NCBI GenBank assembly: GCA_019112765.1
Contig: DXIU01000040.1
Span: 1-64,000 of the forward strand
DNA: 64,000 nucleotides
Reading direction: 5' to 3'
Source: Candidatus Mediterraneibacter norwichensis
GTDB taxonomy: Bacteria; Bacillota; Clostridia; Lachnospirales; Lachnospiraceae
Shown one piece after another: positions 47,747-57,107 of the stretch. The notes under the pieces are model-generated. The model made no database searches. It was not told the origin of the DNA and saw only the letters and a program-made list of their open reading frames with translations. How positions within the stretch are numbered: position 1 is the first letter of the stretch; the number at the start of each line of letters is the position of its first letter. The position numbers and the translations under genes are program-made.

Positions 47747-48464
47747 CAGTATTCCATCCCTGGCATTTCCAGGAGACAATATCCCGGAACCTGAATTAAA
47801 GGATGACCGGTTTGTTGATATTGAAGAATATTCCGGCGGACAGATCATATGCCGCCCGGCATATTTCCTGAGAGGGATTAAAGGAGCTTTGAACAGGGCT
47901 CTGATGCGGGAAAAAGCGGCAGAAAAACTTGCGAAAGCATCGGACTGGCTGCCGGAGGGTTTCAGATTCTGCGTCCTGGATGCCTGGCGTCCCTTTGAGG
48001 TTCAGTACAGTCTGTACTGTGAATATTTCTGCAATCTGGCATTTCGGCAGGAATATCAGACAACATCCGTCATGGATCTTCATAAAACAGCACGGCGGTT
48101 TGTTTCTTTTCCGGAAAGGGAAAGTAATATATCCTATGTTCACTCAAGCGGAGGAGCTGTAGATCTGACTATCATAGATAAAGAAGGAAACGAGATCTGC
48201 ATGGGCAGTAAATTCGATGAATTCAGCGAACGCTCCAATGTAGATTATTATGAAAACCAGGGGGAAAATGCACAGGCTCAGCACAACAGAAGGATGCTTT
48301 ATCAAATAATGAAGCGGGCGGGATTTACAAATCTGCCTTCAGAGTGGTGGCATTATGATTACGGGGACAGATTCTGGTCATTTTATACAGAAGAAAAATT
48401 AATATACAGTTCAGTGTATGATATACCTAAAGAGTTTAAGGAGAAGGTGATAATACATGGATGA
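47718..48464 (+). CDS. VanX-type D-alanyl-D-alanine dipeptidase (M15D)
   Basis: Zinc dipeptidase of 248 residues that hydrolyses free D-Ala-D-Ala. Conserved parts: LDAWRPFEVQ (Arg91, transition-state Arg), YVHSSGGAVDLTI (zinc His142 and Asp149), SEWWHYDYGDRFW (catalytic Glu209, zinc His212). No signal peptide, so cytoplasmic like VanX. Start is GTG 47718, eight bases after GGAGG, inside the ligase gene (29-base overlap). Beside a ligase it would clear the normal dipeptide so that a different one is used. Confidence 0.9.
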   Translation: MRNLKAEKYDSIPSLAFPGDNIPEPELKDDRFVDIEEYSGGQIICRPAYFLRGIKGALNRALMREKAAEKLAKASDWLPEGFRFCVLDAWRPFEVQYSLYCEYFCNLAFRQEYQTTSVMDLHKTARRFVSFPERESNISYVHSSGGAVDLTIIDKEGNEICMGSKFDEFSERSNVDYYENQGENAQAQHNRRMLYQIMKRAGFTNLPSEWWHYDYGDRFWSFYTEEKLIYSSVYDIPKEFKEKVIIHG

Positions 48465-49788
48465 TTCCAAACCGTATCATATTTTTATCAGTTACAGGCG
48501 CGACGGCGGAGACGTGATGGCACGTCTGCTGTATGAAGTGTTTTCATACAAAGGATATCGTGTTTTTTATGATAACGAGTCCTTGTCCTCAGGAAGATTT
48601 GACAAAAAAATATACCGGATTATTGAGGAGTGCCAGGATGTTCTTGTGGTATTGTCGCAGGGCAGCCTTGAGCGTTGCCGGAATGAAGGGGATTGGTTCA
48701 GAAACGAAATTACCCATGCAATAAATAAGAAAAAAGCCATTATTCCGATTTTTGCAGATAAATTCGAGCTTCCGGCAGAAGAAGAAAGGGCTTCATATCC
48801 GAAGGAAGTACAGGAGCTGCTGGTTTATCATGCATATACCCTTAAAATCGCATATTTTGATTCTGTAATAGGGAAAATAGAACGCGCGCTGTTGTCATCA
48901 AAGGATAAGGAAGTTCATTTTCTTGACAATGAAAGAAATGTGGAGAAAATGAAAGAGTTCCTGCAGAGTCGTAAGCTGATGGAACGCATGCCGGAAAGTA
49001 TGAAAAAAGAACTGATCAGCAGCGCCGTTTGTTCTATTATGGGAAGGGATAACGGCAAAATGGTATATGATATGCTTCTTCCTTATCTGGAAAAAAAGTT
49101 TAATATCAGAACAAGCTTTGAGTATCAGATTTCTCTTTTGGAGCGCTTCCGTTTTCATAATGACAGGATTGATGATGATAAATATTATTCTATCAAAGAA
49201 CGGCTTGAGTTTTCAAAAGAGTACCTTGCAGATCCTCCCAGGCAGGAGTTTTGGATCGCTTTCACTACTGATCTGAAAGAGCTGGACGATAAGCTTCGTA
49301 AGGCAGAATTTTTCTTCAGCGAAAACCTTTTGATTGATAAAGAAGATATCAGGGCACTGGAGGAGCTCCACTCGGAATACCAGCAGGAATTTTATAAAAA
49401 GAAAATGAAAGTCAGAATAATGGTTGATAAAAATTTTCTTGAGCCGGAAGAACTTATTGTAGACGACAGCGGTATTTTTGCCAGGTATATGCTTGATGAA
49501 AAAACAGTATCGGACAGCGCGCTGAATGTAACGATTCAGTTTGTAATGCCTCACCGAAAGGGCGGCAGCAGTTTTTTTGCTTCGATCAGTGAGCCGACAT
49601 ACAGTCCTTCTGTTTCATTTACATATCCGGAAGATATAGTAGAGGTTCAGATGATACCATTTCTGAACAGAAATATTACTGCCAAGGATTCATCAATTTT
49701 CGAAGGTGACTGTAAATTTCATGTAAAAGATGAATGGGTTATGCCGATGAGCGGGGCAGTGTACATTATAAAAGAAATCGAAGAGTAA
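48457..49788 (+). CDS. TIR-domain protein with uncharacterised C-terminal domain
   Basis: 443 residues, eight-base overlap with the dipeptidase gene. The TIR domain (about 6-135) has HIFISYRRDGGD, the BB-loop region VFYDNESLSSGRFDKK, and DWFRNEITHAINKKKAIIPI. The last places Glu84 like the catalytic glutamate of SARM1 (DWVHKEI), so NAD+ cleavage is plausible. After a helical middle, the last 110 residues look like a beta-sandwich (ISEPTYSPSVSFTYPED, VKDEWVMPMSGAVYII) that I do not recognise and that may sense a ligand. No transmembrane segment. Confidence 0.85.
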   Translation: MDDSKPYHIFISYRRDGGDVMARLLYEVFSYKGYRVFYDNESLSSGRFDKKIYRIIEECQDVLVVLSQGSLERCRNEGDWFRNEITHAINKKKAIIPIFADKFELPAEEERASYPKEVQELLVYHAYTLKIAYFDSVIGKIERALLSSKDKEVHFLDNERNVEKMKEFLQSRKLMERMPESMKKELISSAVCSIMGRDNGKMVYDMLLPYLEKKFNIRTSFEYQISLLERFRFHNDRIDDDKYYSIKERLEFSKEYLADPPRQEFWIAFTTDLKELDDKLRKAEFFFSENLLIDKEDIRALEELHSEYQQEFYKKKMKVRIMVDKNFLEPEELIVDDSGIFARYMLDEKTVSDSALNVTIQFVMPHRKGGSSFFASISEPTYSPSVSFTYPEDIVEVQMIPFLNRNITAKDSSIFEGDCKFHVKDEWVMPMSGAVYIIKEIEE

Positions 49789-49889
49789 TATGTAACAATT
49801 CAGCCATTCTAAATTGAATGACTGGTAGAAAAATACAAATCAGCACCAAAAAATGGGGCCTGCGAGGCAAATGAAAAGAGGGAACTTTT

Positions 49890-51338
49890 ATGAGCGGACA
49901 AAATCTTACACTACTGACTGACCTGTATGAACTGACTATGATGCAGGGATACTTTGAAACTCAAGAAAATGAAACCGTAATCTTTGACGTTTTTTTCAGG
50001 GATAACCCGAATAAAAGCGGCTATTCGATCATGGCCGGTCTGGAACAAGTCATAGAATATATCAAAAATCTTAACTTTTCCTATGAAGATGTGGATTATC
50101 TGAGAAGTCTGGGCATCTTTAGCAATGACTTTCTTCACTATTTAAGCGGTTTTCATTTCAGTGGAAGTATTTACGCCATCCAGGAAGGCAGCGTAATTTT
50201 TCCGAAAGAGCCTATTGTAAAAGTTATTGCTCCAATCATGGAAGCCCAGCTTGTAGAGACAGCCATATTAAACATTATTAATCACCAATGCCTGATTGCT
50301 ACAAAAGCATCCAGGGTTGTTTATGCCGCGCAGGGCAATGGTGTTATGGAATTCGGTCTCCGGCGGGCGCAGGGTCCGGATGCCGGTCTTTACGGCGCGA
50401 GAGCCGCCATGATCGGCGGATGTGTAGGTACTTCCAACGTGCTGGCCGGTAAAATGTTTGACGTACCTGTGCTCGGAACTCATGCCCACAGCTGGATCAT
50501 GAGTTTTAAGGACGAGTACACAGCTTTCAAAGAATATGCCCGCCTGTACCCTGATTCCTGCACTCTTCTGGTTGACACTTATGATACTCTAAAATCTGGT
50601 GTGCCAAATGCGATCCGGGTATTTCAGGAAATGCGCGATGCCGGCATTAAACCGAAAAGCTATGGTATCCGTCTTGATTCCGGTGACCTTGCCTACCTTT
50701 CCAAAAAGGCCCGTAAGATGCTGGATGCAGCTGGCTTTGAAGATGCGGTTATCGCCGCATCCAATGACCTGGATGAATTTCTAATCAATGATCTGAAGAT
50801 CCAGGGCGCCGCTATTACTTCCTGGGGAGTCGGAACTAATCTGATTACATCCAAGGACTGTCCCTCTTTTGGCGGCGTGTACAAACTGGCCGCTATTCAG
50901 AACGAGGCCGGAGAGTTTGTTCCGAAAATCAAAATATCCGAAAATACCGAGAAAATCACAAACCCGGGTAATAAGACCATCTACCGTATCTATGACAAGG
51001 AGACCGGAAAGATTCGAGCTGATCTGATCTGTTTTGTAGATGAAATTTATGATTCTTCAGAAGATCTCCTTTTATTTGACCCGAACGCCACCTGGAAAAA
51101 GACTCTTCTCCCGGGAGGGACTTATACAATGAAAGAGATTCTTCAGCCTATTTTCATCAATGGCGAATGTAAATATCAATCTCCTTCCGTAAAGGAAATT
51201 GCGGAATTTTGCCGTCTGGAAAAAGATACATTATGGGATGAAACAAAGCGTCTCTTCAATCCTCACAAAGTATATGTAGATCTTTCCAGAAAGCTTTATG
51301 ATACAAAAACCAAACTTCTGAACAGAGTTAATATTTGA
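49890..51338 (+). CDS. pncB: Nicotinate phosphoribosyltransferase
   Basis: Makes nicotinate mononucleotide from nicotinate, PRPP and ATP in NAD+ salvage. The 482 residues begin NLTLLTDLYELTMMQGYF and contain FGLRRAQGPDAGLYGARAA, GTHAHSWIMSF (phospho-His region), YGIRLDSGDLAYLSKKAR and GVGTNLITS. The 101-base gap after the TIR gene holds a weak hairpin; AGAGGG precedes the ATG. Its 3' end abuts a murF remnant. Codon and base composition is closer to the flanking genome than to the TIR operon. Confidence 0.95.
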   Translation: MSGQNLTLLTDLYELTMMQGYFETQENETVIFDVFFRDNPNKSGYSIMAGLEQVIEYIKNLNFSYEDVDYLRSLGIFSNDFLHYLSGFHFSGSIYAIQEGSVIFPKEPIVKVIAPIMEAQLVETAILNIINHQCLIATKASRVVYAAQGNGVMEFGLRRAQGPDAGLYGARAAMIGGCVGTSNVLAGKMFDVPVLGTHAHSWIMSFKDEYTAFKEYARLYPDSCTLLVDTYDTLKSGVPNAIRVFQEMRDAGIKPKSYGIRLDSGDLAYLSKKARKMLDAAGFEDAVIAASNDLDEFLINDLKIQGAAITSWGVGTNLITSKDCPSFGGVYKLAAIQNEAGEFVPKIKISENTEKITNPGNKTIYRIYDKETGKIRADLICFVDEIYDSSEDLLLFDPNATWKKTLLPGGTYTMKEILQPIFINGECKYQSPSVKEIAEFCRLEKDTLWDETKRLFNPHKVYVDLSRKLYDTKTKLLNRVNI

Positions 51339-51342
51339 ATTA

Positions 51343-51459
51343 TTTAGATATATCTCCAGCTTTCCGAAGCCCGGCGACACCATTCTTGTAAAGGCATCCC
51401 ACGCAATGGAATTCCCGGAAATTGTGGAGCATCTCCGTAAAGAGGAAATAAAATCATGA
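51343..51459 (+). pseudogene. C-terminal remnant of murF
   Basis: A 38-codon open stretch ending TGA at 51457-51459 encodes FRYISSFPKPGDTILVKASH then AMEFPEIVEHLRKEE. This is the usual C-terminus of UDP-MurNAc-tripeptide--D-Ala-D-Ala ligase (GDT-LVKASH-MEF--IVE-L). It has no start or upstream body, because pncB ends at 51338. Its TGA overlaps the HAD start as ATGA, showing that murF and the HAD gene were once coupled. It marks a recombination joint. Confidence 0.78.
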
Positions 51460-52268
51460 AATATCAGGTACTTGTGCTGGATCTCGACGGCACACTGACA
51501 AATTCGAAGAAAGAAATCACAGAGCCCACCAGAAACGCGCTCATAGAAATTCAGCAGGAAGGCCGTATTGTCGTCCTGGCCAGCGGACGTCCCATCAACG
51601 GGGTAGTTCCCCTGGCTGAAAAGCTGGAGCTGAAAAAATACGGAGGCTACATGCTCTCCTTCAACGGAGCCAGAATCACCCAGTGCTCCACCGGCCGGCT
51701 GATCTACAATAAAACCGTACCGCCGGAGGTTATTCGTCCCATCTATGAATATGTGCGGGACCGGGAAGGCGTAAATATCATTTCATACAGTGATACGGCC
51801 ATATTCTCTGCGAAAGAGCCCGGCCGGTATACTCTGCTGGAGTCCCGTATTAATGATATGGAAGTCATTGTATCAGAAGATTTCCCTTCCGTTCTGCCGC
51901 CGTCGGTAAACAAGCTGCTCCTTCCCGGGGAGCCGGAAGTTCTGGAAGCGCTGATGCCTCACCTGAAAGAAACATATCACGGCCTTCTGAGCATTTACCG
52001 CTCCGAGCCCTTCTTTCTTGAGATCATGCCCCAGAATATCGACAAAGCCACTTCCCTCCAGAAGCTGCTCAACAGTCTCGGAATGACTGCGGATGAAATG
52101 ATCTGCTGCGGAGACGGCTACAATGACGTATCCATGATCGAATACGCCGGACTGGGCGTAGCCATGGGAAACGCACAGCCGGCAGTAAAGGACTCCGCTG
52201 ACTTCGTAACCCGCACCAACGATGAAGACGGAATCCTTCACGTCATCAATCTGTTCATGCGTGATTAA
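51456..52268 (+). CDS. HAD-superfamily (Cof-type) hydrolase
   Basis: 270-residue phosphatase of the IIB HAD group. Motifs: LVLDLDGTLTNSKK (Asp9, Asp11), VVLASGRPINGV, the lysine region NKLLLPG, and CCGDGYNDVSMIEYAG. Such enzymes act on sugar phosphates or FMN/pyridoxal phosphate; the substrate is unknown. The ATG overlaps the stop of the murF remnant, and the ribosome-binding GAGGAAA is supplied by that remnant. Confidence 0.92.
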   Translation: MKYQVLVLDLDGTLTNSKKEITEPTRNALIEIQQEGRIVVLASGRPINGVVPLAEKLELKKYGGYMLSFNGARITQCSTGRLIYNKTVPPEVIRPIYEYVRDREGVNIISYSDTAIFSAKEPGRYTLLESRINDMEVIVSEDFPSVLPPSVNKLLLPGEPEVLEALMPHLKETYHGLLSIYRSEPFFLEIMPQNIDKATSLQKLLNSLGMTADEMICCGDGYNDVSMIEYAGLGVAMGNAQPAVKDSADFVTRTNDEDGILHVINLFMRD

Positions 52269-52295
52269 ATAATTGCAAAAATATGTACAAAAAAG

Positions 52296-52338
52296 AAAAC
52301 TCAGCGAAAAGGGGACGTACCCCTTTCCGCTGAGTTTT
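52296..52338. terminator. Terminator-like GGGG/CCCC hairpin after the HAD gene
   Basis: AAAACTCAGCG-AAAAGGGG-ACGTA-CCCCTTTC-CGCTGAGTTTT, with only one unpaired position in the stem; A-run before and T-run after. It sits between convergent genes (HAD, aroE) and should stop both. The core matches the hairpin at 4783-4817. Confidence 0.8.
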
Positions 52339-52354
52339 CTGACAATTTCATCTG

Positions 52355-53230
52355 CTACTGAAAGAATTTTTCTTTTACTTCTTCTACCGGCATTTCCTTA
52401 CCCGTGAACAGCTCGAATGCGGCAACTCCCTGCCAGAGCAGCATTCCGCTTCCGCCTACCGCAGCTTTACATCCTGCTTCTTTCGCCTTGCGGACCAGAA
52501 GGGTTTCCTTCGGATTGTACACCACATCCGCCACCGCAAGATCCGAACGGAGAACTTTTTCCGGAACCGGCATTACATTCTCCAGCGGACTCATACCTGC
52601 CCGCGTGGCATTGACAAGAATGTCGCTTTCGCCGATCACCCGGGTCAGCATTTCTTCATTATCCAGATCTTCTATCCACACTTTTCCAATAGAAGGCACT
52701 GCTTTCCGGATCTTTTCCACTGTCTTTTCCCCGTTTGCGTAGAACTCGTCTTTCCGGTTGAAAATAGCGATCTCCGCAGCTCCGTCCAGGGCTGCCTGAA
52801 CAGCAATTGCAGTCGCTGCCCCGCCTGTGCCAAGCAGAACGATTTTCTTTCCTTTTATGTCCACTCCATGCTCCAGGAGATTGCGCACAAACCCTGTGCC
52901 GTCTGTCATATGCCCGGTCATTGTACCGTCTTCCTCAATTACAACCGTATTGCAGGCGCCTACCAGCTCCGCCGCGGGGGAAAGGCGGTCGACCAGCTGG
53001 GCAACCGCTGTCTTACACGGCATTGTCACGTTAAATCCGCCTGCATGAAATGTACGGAACGCATCCAGCGCATCTTTTGTTTTCTCCAACGGCACGTCAA
53101 ATGCCAGGTAAGCACTGTTAATGCCAAGTTTTTCAAAGCTGTAGTTGTACATAGCCGGGGAACCGGAATGGCCTACCGGCGATCCGATCAGTGCATATAA
53201 TTTTGTATGTCCGTCAATTCTTCTTTCCAT
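52355..53230 (-). CDS. aroE: Shikimate dehydrogenase
   Basis: Reduces 3-dehydroshikimate with NAD(P)H in aromatic amino acid synthesis. The 291 residues show the substrate motif GSPVGHSGSPAMYN, GGFNVTMPCKTAV (catalytic Lys), HMTDGTGFVRNL (Asp), and the dinucleotide loop LLGTGGAATAIAV. Start set at ATG 53230, ten bases after GGGAGG; the 50-codon open extension upstream overlaps the promoter. Single gene, with aroF 9 kb away. Confidence 0.93.
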   Translation of the reverse strand: MERRIDGHTKLYALIGSPVGHSGSPAMYNYSFEKLGINSAYLAFDVPLEKTKDALDAFRTFHAGGFNVTMPCKTAVAQLVDRLSPAAELVGACNTVVIEEDGTMTGHMTDGTGFVRNLLEHGVDIKGKKIVLLGTGGAATAIAVQAALDGAAEIAIFNRKDEFYANGEKTVEKIRKAVPSIGKVWIEDLDNEEMLTRVIGESDILVNATRAGMSPLENVMPVPEKVLRSDLAVADVVYNPKETLLVRKAKEAGCKAAVGGSGMLLWQGVAAFELFTGKEMPVEEVKEKFFQ

Positions 53231-53348
53231 AATGATTCTGCCTCCCGATATTTGCTGCTCTCTGCCGCTCAGGGCAGGAGTCAGGATTATCCTGATAGAA
53301 ATGCAGCGGAAAGCGCACATCAGAAATCCGCTCCGCTGACCTGGGTTC

Positions 53349-53377
53349 AGTATAACACATTCCCCCTGATACTCCAA
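53349..53377 (-). promoter_or_regulatory. Promoter of aroE
   Basis: Minus strand -35 TTGGAG (53377-53372), 17-base spacer, -10 TATACT (53354-53349). Confidence 0.65.
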
Positions 53378-53430
53378 CACTTTAACGCATAAAAATTTTA
53401 ATGTGTTAAGTCGAATCTTTTTTTCTTTTA

Positions 53431-53439
53431 TGCTATACT
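53431..53439 (+). promoter_or_regulatory. Extended -10 promoter of the AraC-family gene
   Basis: TGCTATACT (53431-53439), about 75 bases before the ATG. The leader ends in CAGGAGGTC. Confidence 0.5.
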
Positions 53440-53512
53440 CATGTAAAGCATCTGCCGGAGATACGTTTTCAGAGAGCGATAAACCGGCGCATCTGCTTCA
53501 GGAGGTCTTTAC

Positions 53513-54565
53513 ATGAACTTACTTAATTATGCCAATGATCTGATTTACGCGGCGGGGAATACGAAAAATCTTCCCGACATTCTCACCCGCTTCCGGATAT
53601 TACTGCCGGAATACTCTTCCTGCGCGGAAGAAAAAAAACCCTGGCCGCGGGAAGATAATGAAAATCTGTTCGCCCTTCTCTGGAATCTGCACGATGGGGA
53701 CACGCTGTCCGCCACCCTTCTCCCACGGGAAGCTCCGTTCACTTTTGAGGGACACTATAAGCCCGCCACACGGACACAGATGCATTCTCATGAATATCTG
53801 GAACTGTTCTATATCGCAGACGGGGAATACCGGCAGAAAATCCTGGACAGTGAATTCACATTTTCAAAGGGAGAGCTGTGCCTGATTGACCGGAACTGTC
53901 TGCACCAGGAGATCCTGGACGGCACATCCGCCACAATTCTCTTTCTCGGAATCACGCCGGATATTTTTGATGACATTACAAAAAACAGTACAGGCGCTGA
54001 GGGCATGGACGGATTTTTAAACACCGCTCTCCTGAAGCAGAAAAATATACAGCAGTACCTGCATTTCCGCCCCCGGACAGAGTCTGATCCGCTGATGGAG
54101 GAGACTTTTCTGTCGCTTCTGGCCGAACTGTCCCGCAATGACGCAGCCTCTCCGCTGATCTGCAGAGGCCTTCTGACACGCCTGTTCGGTCTTCTCAGCA
54201 CCAACTATGAATTTTCGCTGTCCAAAAAAGTGAAAAAAGAAATGAACTGGCTTCTTCTGGAAGAAATATCAGCATTTATCGGCGAGCATCTCCAGGATAT
54301 CTCAATCCGCATGCTGGCTGAAAGATTTCATTTCCAGGACGATTATTTCAATCGTCTGCTGAAAAATTATACAGGTATGACGTATACTGAATTCCTTCAG
54401 TCGCTCCGGCTTGAGCGCGCCGAAACACTGCTGAGGGAAACCAGTTTCTCTGTAGAAGAAATCGCCCGGGAAATCGGCTACCACAACAAAGGATATTTCT
54501 ACAAAATATTTGCGGAACGGTACCGGCTTACGCCGGCACAGTTCCGCAGAAGGATGAAAAAATAG
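53513..54565 (+). CDS. AraC-family transcriptional regulator
   Basis: 350 residues. A cupin-like ligand domain (about 85-170, with MHSHEYLELFYIADGEYRQK and KGELCLIDRNCLHQE) is followed by a helical linker and the C-terminal double helix-turn-helix (about 245-348, with LAERFHFQDDYFNRLLKNYT and IAREIGYHNKGYFYKIFAER). Probably controls a sugar or metabolite gene set. Its neighbour on the opposite strand, the phosphoketolase, is a candidate target by position only. Confidence 0.9.
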   Translation: MNLLNYANDLIYAAGNTKNLPDILTRFRILLPEYSSCAEEKKPWPREDNENLFALLWNLHDGDTLSATLLPREAPFTFEGHYKPATRTQMHSHEYLELFYIADGEYRQKILDSEFTFSKGELCLIDRNCLHQEILDGTSATILFLGITPDIFDDITKNSTGAEGMDGFLNTALLKQKNIQQYLHFRPRTESDPLMEETFLSLLAELSRNDAASPLICRGLLTRLFGLLSTNYEFSLSKKVKKEMNWLLLEEISAFIGEHLQDISIRMLAERFHFQDDYFNRLLKNYTGMTYTEFLQSLRLERAETLLRETSFSVEEIAREIGYHNKGYFYKIFAERYRLTPAQFRRRMKK

Positions 54566-54578
54566 TATTTATTTTTTC

Positions 54579-56978
54579 TTATTTGTCTTCCGGTAAATGC
54601 CATTTCCAGTCTCTGATCTCCGGCATATCAATACCGTTGTCATGGATGTACTGCTTGTGCTCAACCAGCTTGTCGTTCATCTGCTGAATCAGATAAGAAC
54701 CGCGGTTTCCGAGCTGCGGCAGTGCTTTGATAGCATTCTTTACAAGGTTGAATCTGTCAATCTCATTCTGAACACGCATATCGAACGGTGTTGTGATTGT
54801 TCCTTCTTCCTTGTATCCGTATACTCTGATGTTCTTGTTCGCACGTCTGTATGTCATCTCGTGAATCAGAGTATGATAGCCGTGGAATGCGAAGATAATC
54901 GGCTTGTCTGTTGTAAACAGAGCGTTGTACTCTGCGTCTGTCAGACCGTGCGGATGTTTTGTATGCTCTTCCAGTTTCATCAGGTCAACTACGTTGACAA
55001 CGCGGATCTTCAGTTCCGGAAGTGCGTCACGCAGGATTGTTACAGCTGCAAGAGTCTCAAGTGTCGGTGTGTCGCCGCAGCATGCCATTACGAGGTCCGG
55101 CTCCTGTCCCTGATCGTTGCTTGCCCAGTTCCAGATACCGATACCCTGTGTACAGTGTTTTACAGCCTGCTCCATTGTCAGCCACTGCTGTCTCGGATGC
55201 TTGGAAGCTACGATTACGTTTACATAATCTCTGCTTCGGATACAGTGATCGAAGCAGGACAGCAGACAGTTCGCATCCGGCGGAAGGTAAAGACGTACTA
55301 CGTCTGCCTTCTTATTGGCAATGTGATCCAGGAATCCGGGATCCTGATGTGTAAATCCGTTGTGATCCTGCTGCCATACGTTGGATGACAGGATCAGGTT
55401 CAGGGATGCAATAGACTGTCTCCACGGCAGCTGATTGCAGACTTTCAGCCATTTAGCGTGCTGAGCGCACATGGAATCTACTACACGGATAAATGCTTCG
55501 TAGCTTGCGAAGAATCCATGACGTCCTGTCAGCAGATATCCTTCCAGCCATCCCTCGCACATATGCTCGCTGAGCATGGAGTCCATAACACGTCCGTCAG
55601 CTGCAAGGAATTCGTCTGTATCATATTTTTCACCGTTCCAGTCACGGTTTGTAACTTCGAATACTTTTCCGAGACGGTTGGACATTGTCTCATCCGGTCC
55701 GAAGATACGGAAGTTTCTTTCTTTCTCGTTCAGTTTGAAGATATCTCTTACGAATCCGCCAAGCTCGATCATATCCTGAGCCTCAACAGCGCCCGGAGCC
55801 GGTACGTCAACCGCGTAATCACGGAAGTCCGGAAGTCTCAGGTCACGAAGCAGCTTACCGCCGTTTGCATGCGGGTTGGAACCGATTCTTCTGTCGCCCT
55901 TCGGAGCCAGCTCTTTGAGTTCCGGAATCAGTCTTCCGTTCTCATCAAACAGCTCTTCCGGATGATAGCTCTCAAGCCAGTCTTTCAGGATCTGAAGGTG
56001 TTCCGGCTTGTCCATCATGATCGGCACCTGATGTGCACGGAAGGAATCTTCAATCTGAGCTCCGTCAACTACCCTCGGGCCTGTCCATCCCTTCGGTGTA
56101 CGAAGAACGATCATCGGCCACTTCGGTCTTGTTGTGTCATCGTTCTCTCTTGCGTTCTTCTGGATCGCCTTGATGTCGTCCATAGCTTTGTCAAGAGCCT
56201 CTGCCATCTTTCTGTGCATAGCCATGTGGTCGCTTCCGTCATCCTCTACCTCTACGAAATACGGCTTCCATCCGCATCCGTCGAAGAAGTGCTCCAGTTC
56301 CTCATGAGAAACACGAGCCAGTACAGTCGGGTTGCTGATCTTATATCCGTTCATGTGAAGAATCGGAAGAACAGCTCCGTCTGTCTTCGGGTTCAGGAAT
56401 TTGTTGCACTGCCATGATGTTGCCAGCGGTCCTGTCTCTGCCTCGCCGTCTCCGACGATACATGCTGCGACAAGATCCGGGTTGTCAAATACTGCACCGA
56501 ATGAATGAGCCAGTGAGTATCCAAGCTCACCACCCTCGTTGATGGAACCCGGTGTCTCCGGAGCAACGTGGCTGGAAATACCGCCCGGGAATGAGAACTG
56601 CTTGCACAGTTTCTTCAGTCCGTCCATATCCTCTCCGATGTTCGGGTATACTTCGCTGTATGTACCCTCAAGGTATGTATTTCCTACGAAGAAGTTTCCG
56701 CCGTGTCCCGGTCCGGAAATAAGGATCATATCCTGATCGTATTTTTTAATTACTCTGTTCAGATGAACATAAACAAAGTTCTGTCCAGGTACAGTTCCCC
56801 AGTGTCCTACGATTTTCTTTTTAACATGATCCATTGTCAGCGGCTCGCGCAGAAGCGGGTTATCCAGAAGGTATAACTGAGCTGCGCCGAGATAGTTTGT
56901 AGCACGCCAGTACGCATCCATCTTTTTCAGATAGTCTTCAGTGATCGGCTGCTGTTCAACAACATTGTTCTCTGACAT
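54579..56978 (-). CDS. xfp: Xylulose-5-phosphate/fructose-6-phosphate phosphoketolase
   Basis: ThDP enzyme splitting xylulose-5-P (and often fructose-6-P) with phosphate into acetyl-P plus glyceraldehyde-3-P or erythrose-4-P. The 799 residues are full length. They include [58 protein letters not shown], the ThDP-binding [14 protein letters not shown] and [11 protein letters not shown], and the C-terminal [15 protein letters not shown]. Codons are strongly biased and AGGAGGAC precedes the ATG, suggesting high expression. Convergent with the AraC-family gene. Confidence 0.98.
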   Translation of the reverse strand: MSENNVVEQQPITEDYLKKMDAYWRATNYLGAAQLYLLDNPLLREPLTMDHVKKKIVGHWGTVPGQNFVYVHLNRVIKKYDQDMILISGPGHGGNFFVGNTYLEGTYSEVYPNIGEDMDGLKKLCKQFSFPGGISSHVAPETPGSINEGGELGYSLAHSFGAVFDNPDLVAACIVGDGEAETGPLATSWQCNKFLNPKTDGAVLPILHMNGYKISNPTVLARVSHEELEHFFDGCGWKPYFVEVEDDGSDHMAMHRKMAEALDKAMDDIKAIQKNARENDDTTRPKWPMIVLRTPKGWTGPRVVDGAQIEDSFRAHQVPIMMDKPEHLQILKDWLESYHPEELFDENGRLIPELKELAPKGDRRIGSNPHANGGKLLRDLRLPDFRDYAVDVPAPGAVEAQDMIELGGFVRDIFKLNEKERNFRIFGPDETMSNRLGKVFEVTNRDWNGEKYDTDEFLAADGRVMDSMLSEHMCEGWLEGYLLTGRHGFFASYEAFIRVVDSMCAQHAKWLKVCNQLPWRQSIASLNLILSSNVWQQDHNGFTHQDPGFLDHIANKKADVVRLYLPPDANCLLSCFDHCIRSRDYVNVIVASKHPRQQWLTMEQAVKHCTQGIGIWNWASNDQGQEPDLVMACCGDTPTLETLAAVTILRDALPELKIRVVNVVDLMKLEEHTKHPHGLTDAEYNALFTTDKPIIFAFHGYHTLIHEMTYRRANKNIRVYGYKEEGTITTPFDMRVQNEIDRFNLVKNAIKALPQLGNRGSYLIQQMNDKLVEHKQYIHDNGIDMPEIRDWKWHLPEDK

Positions 56979-57035
56979 TCTGAATGTCCTCCTTAATTAA
57001 AACTTGTCAGGGACATGAGTCCCCACCTTCATCTT

Positions 57036-57064
57036 ATTTTAAACACTCCGAAGGCTTTTTTCAA
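57036..57064 (-). promoter_or_regulatory. Promoter of the phosphoketolase gene
   Basis: Minus strand -35 TTGAAA (57064-57059), 17-base spacer, -10 TAAAAT (57041-57036). Confidence 0.7.
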
Positions 57065-57107
57065 TTTCCCGTGTCTGTTAATTTCTCAAAAAGTTACCTA
57101 TTCCGAC

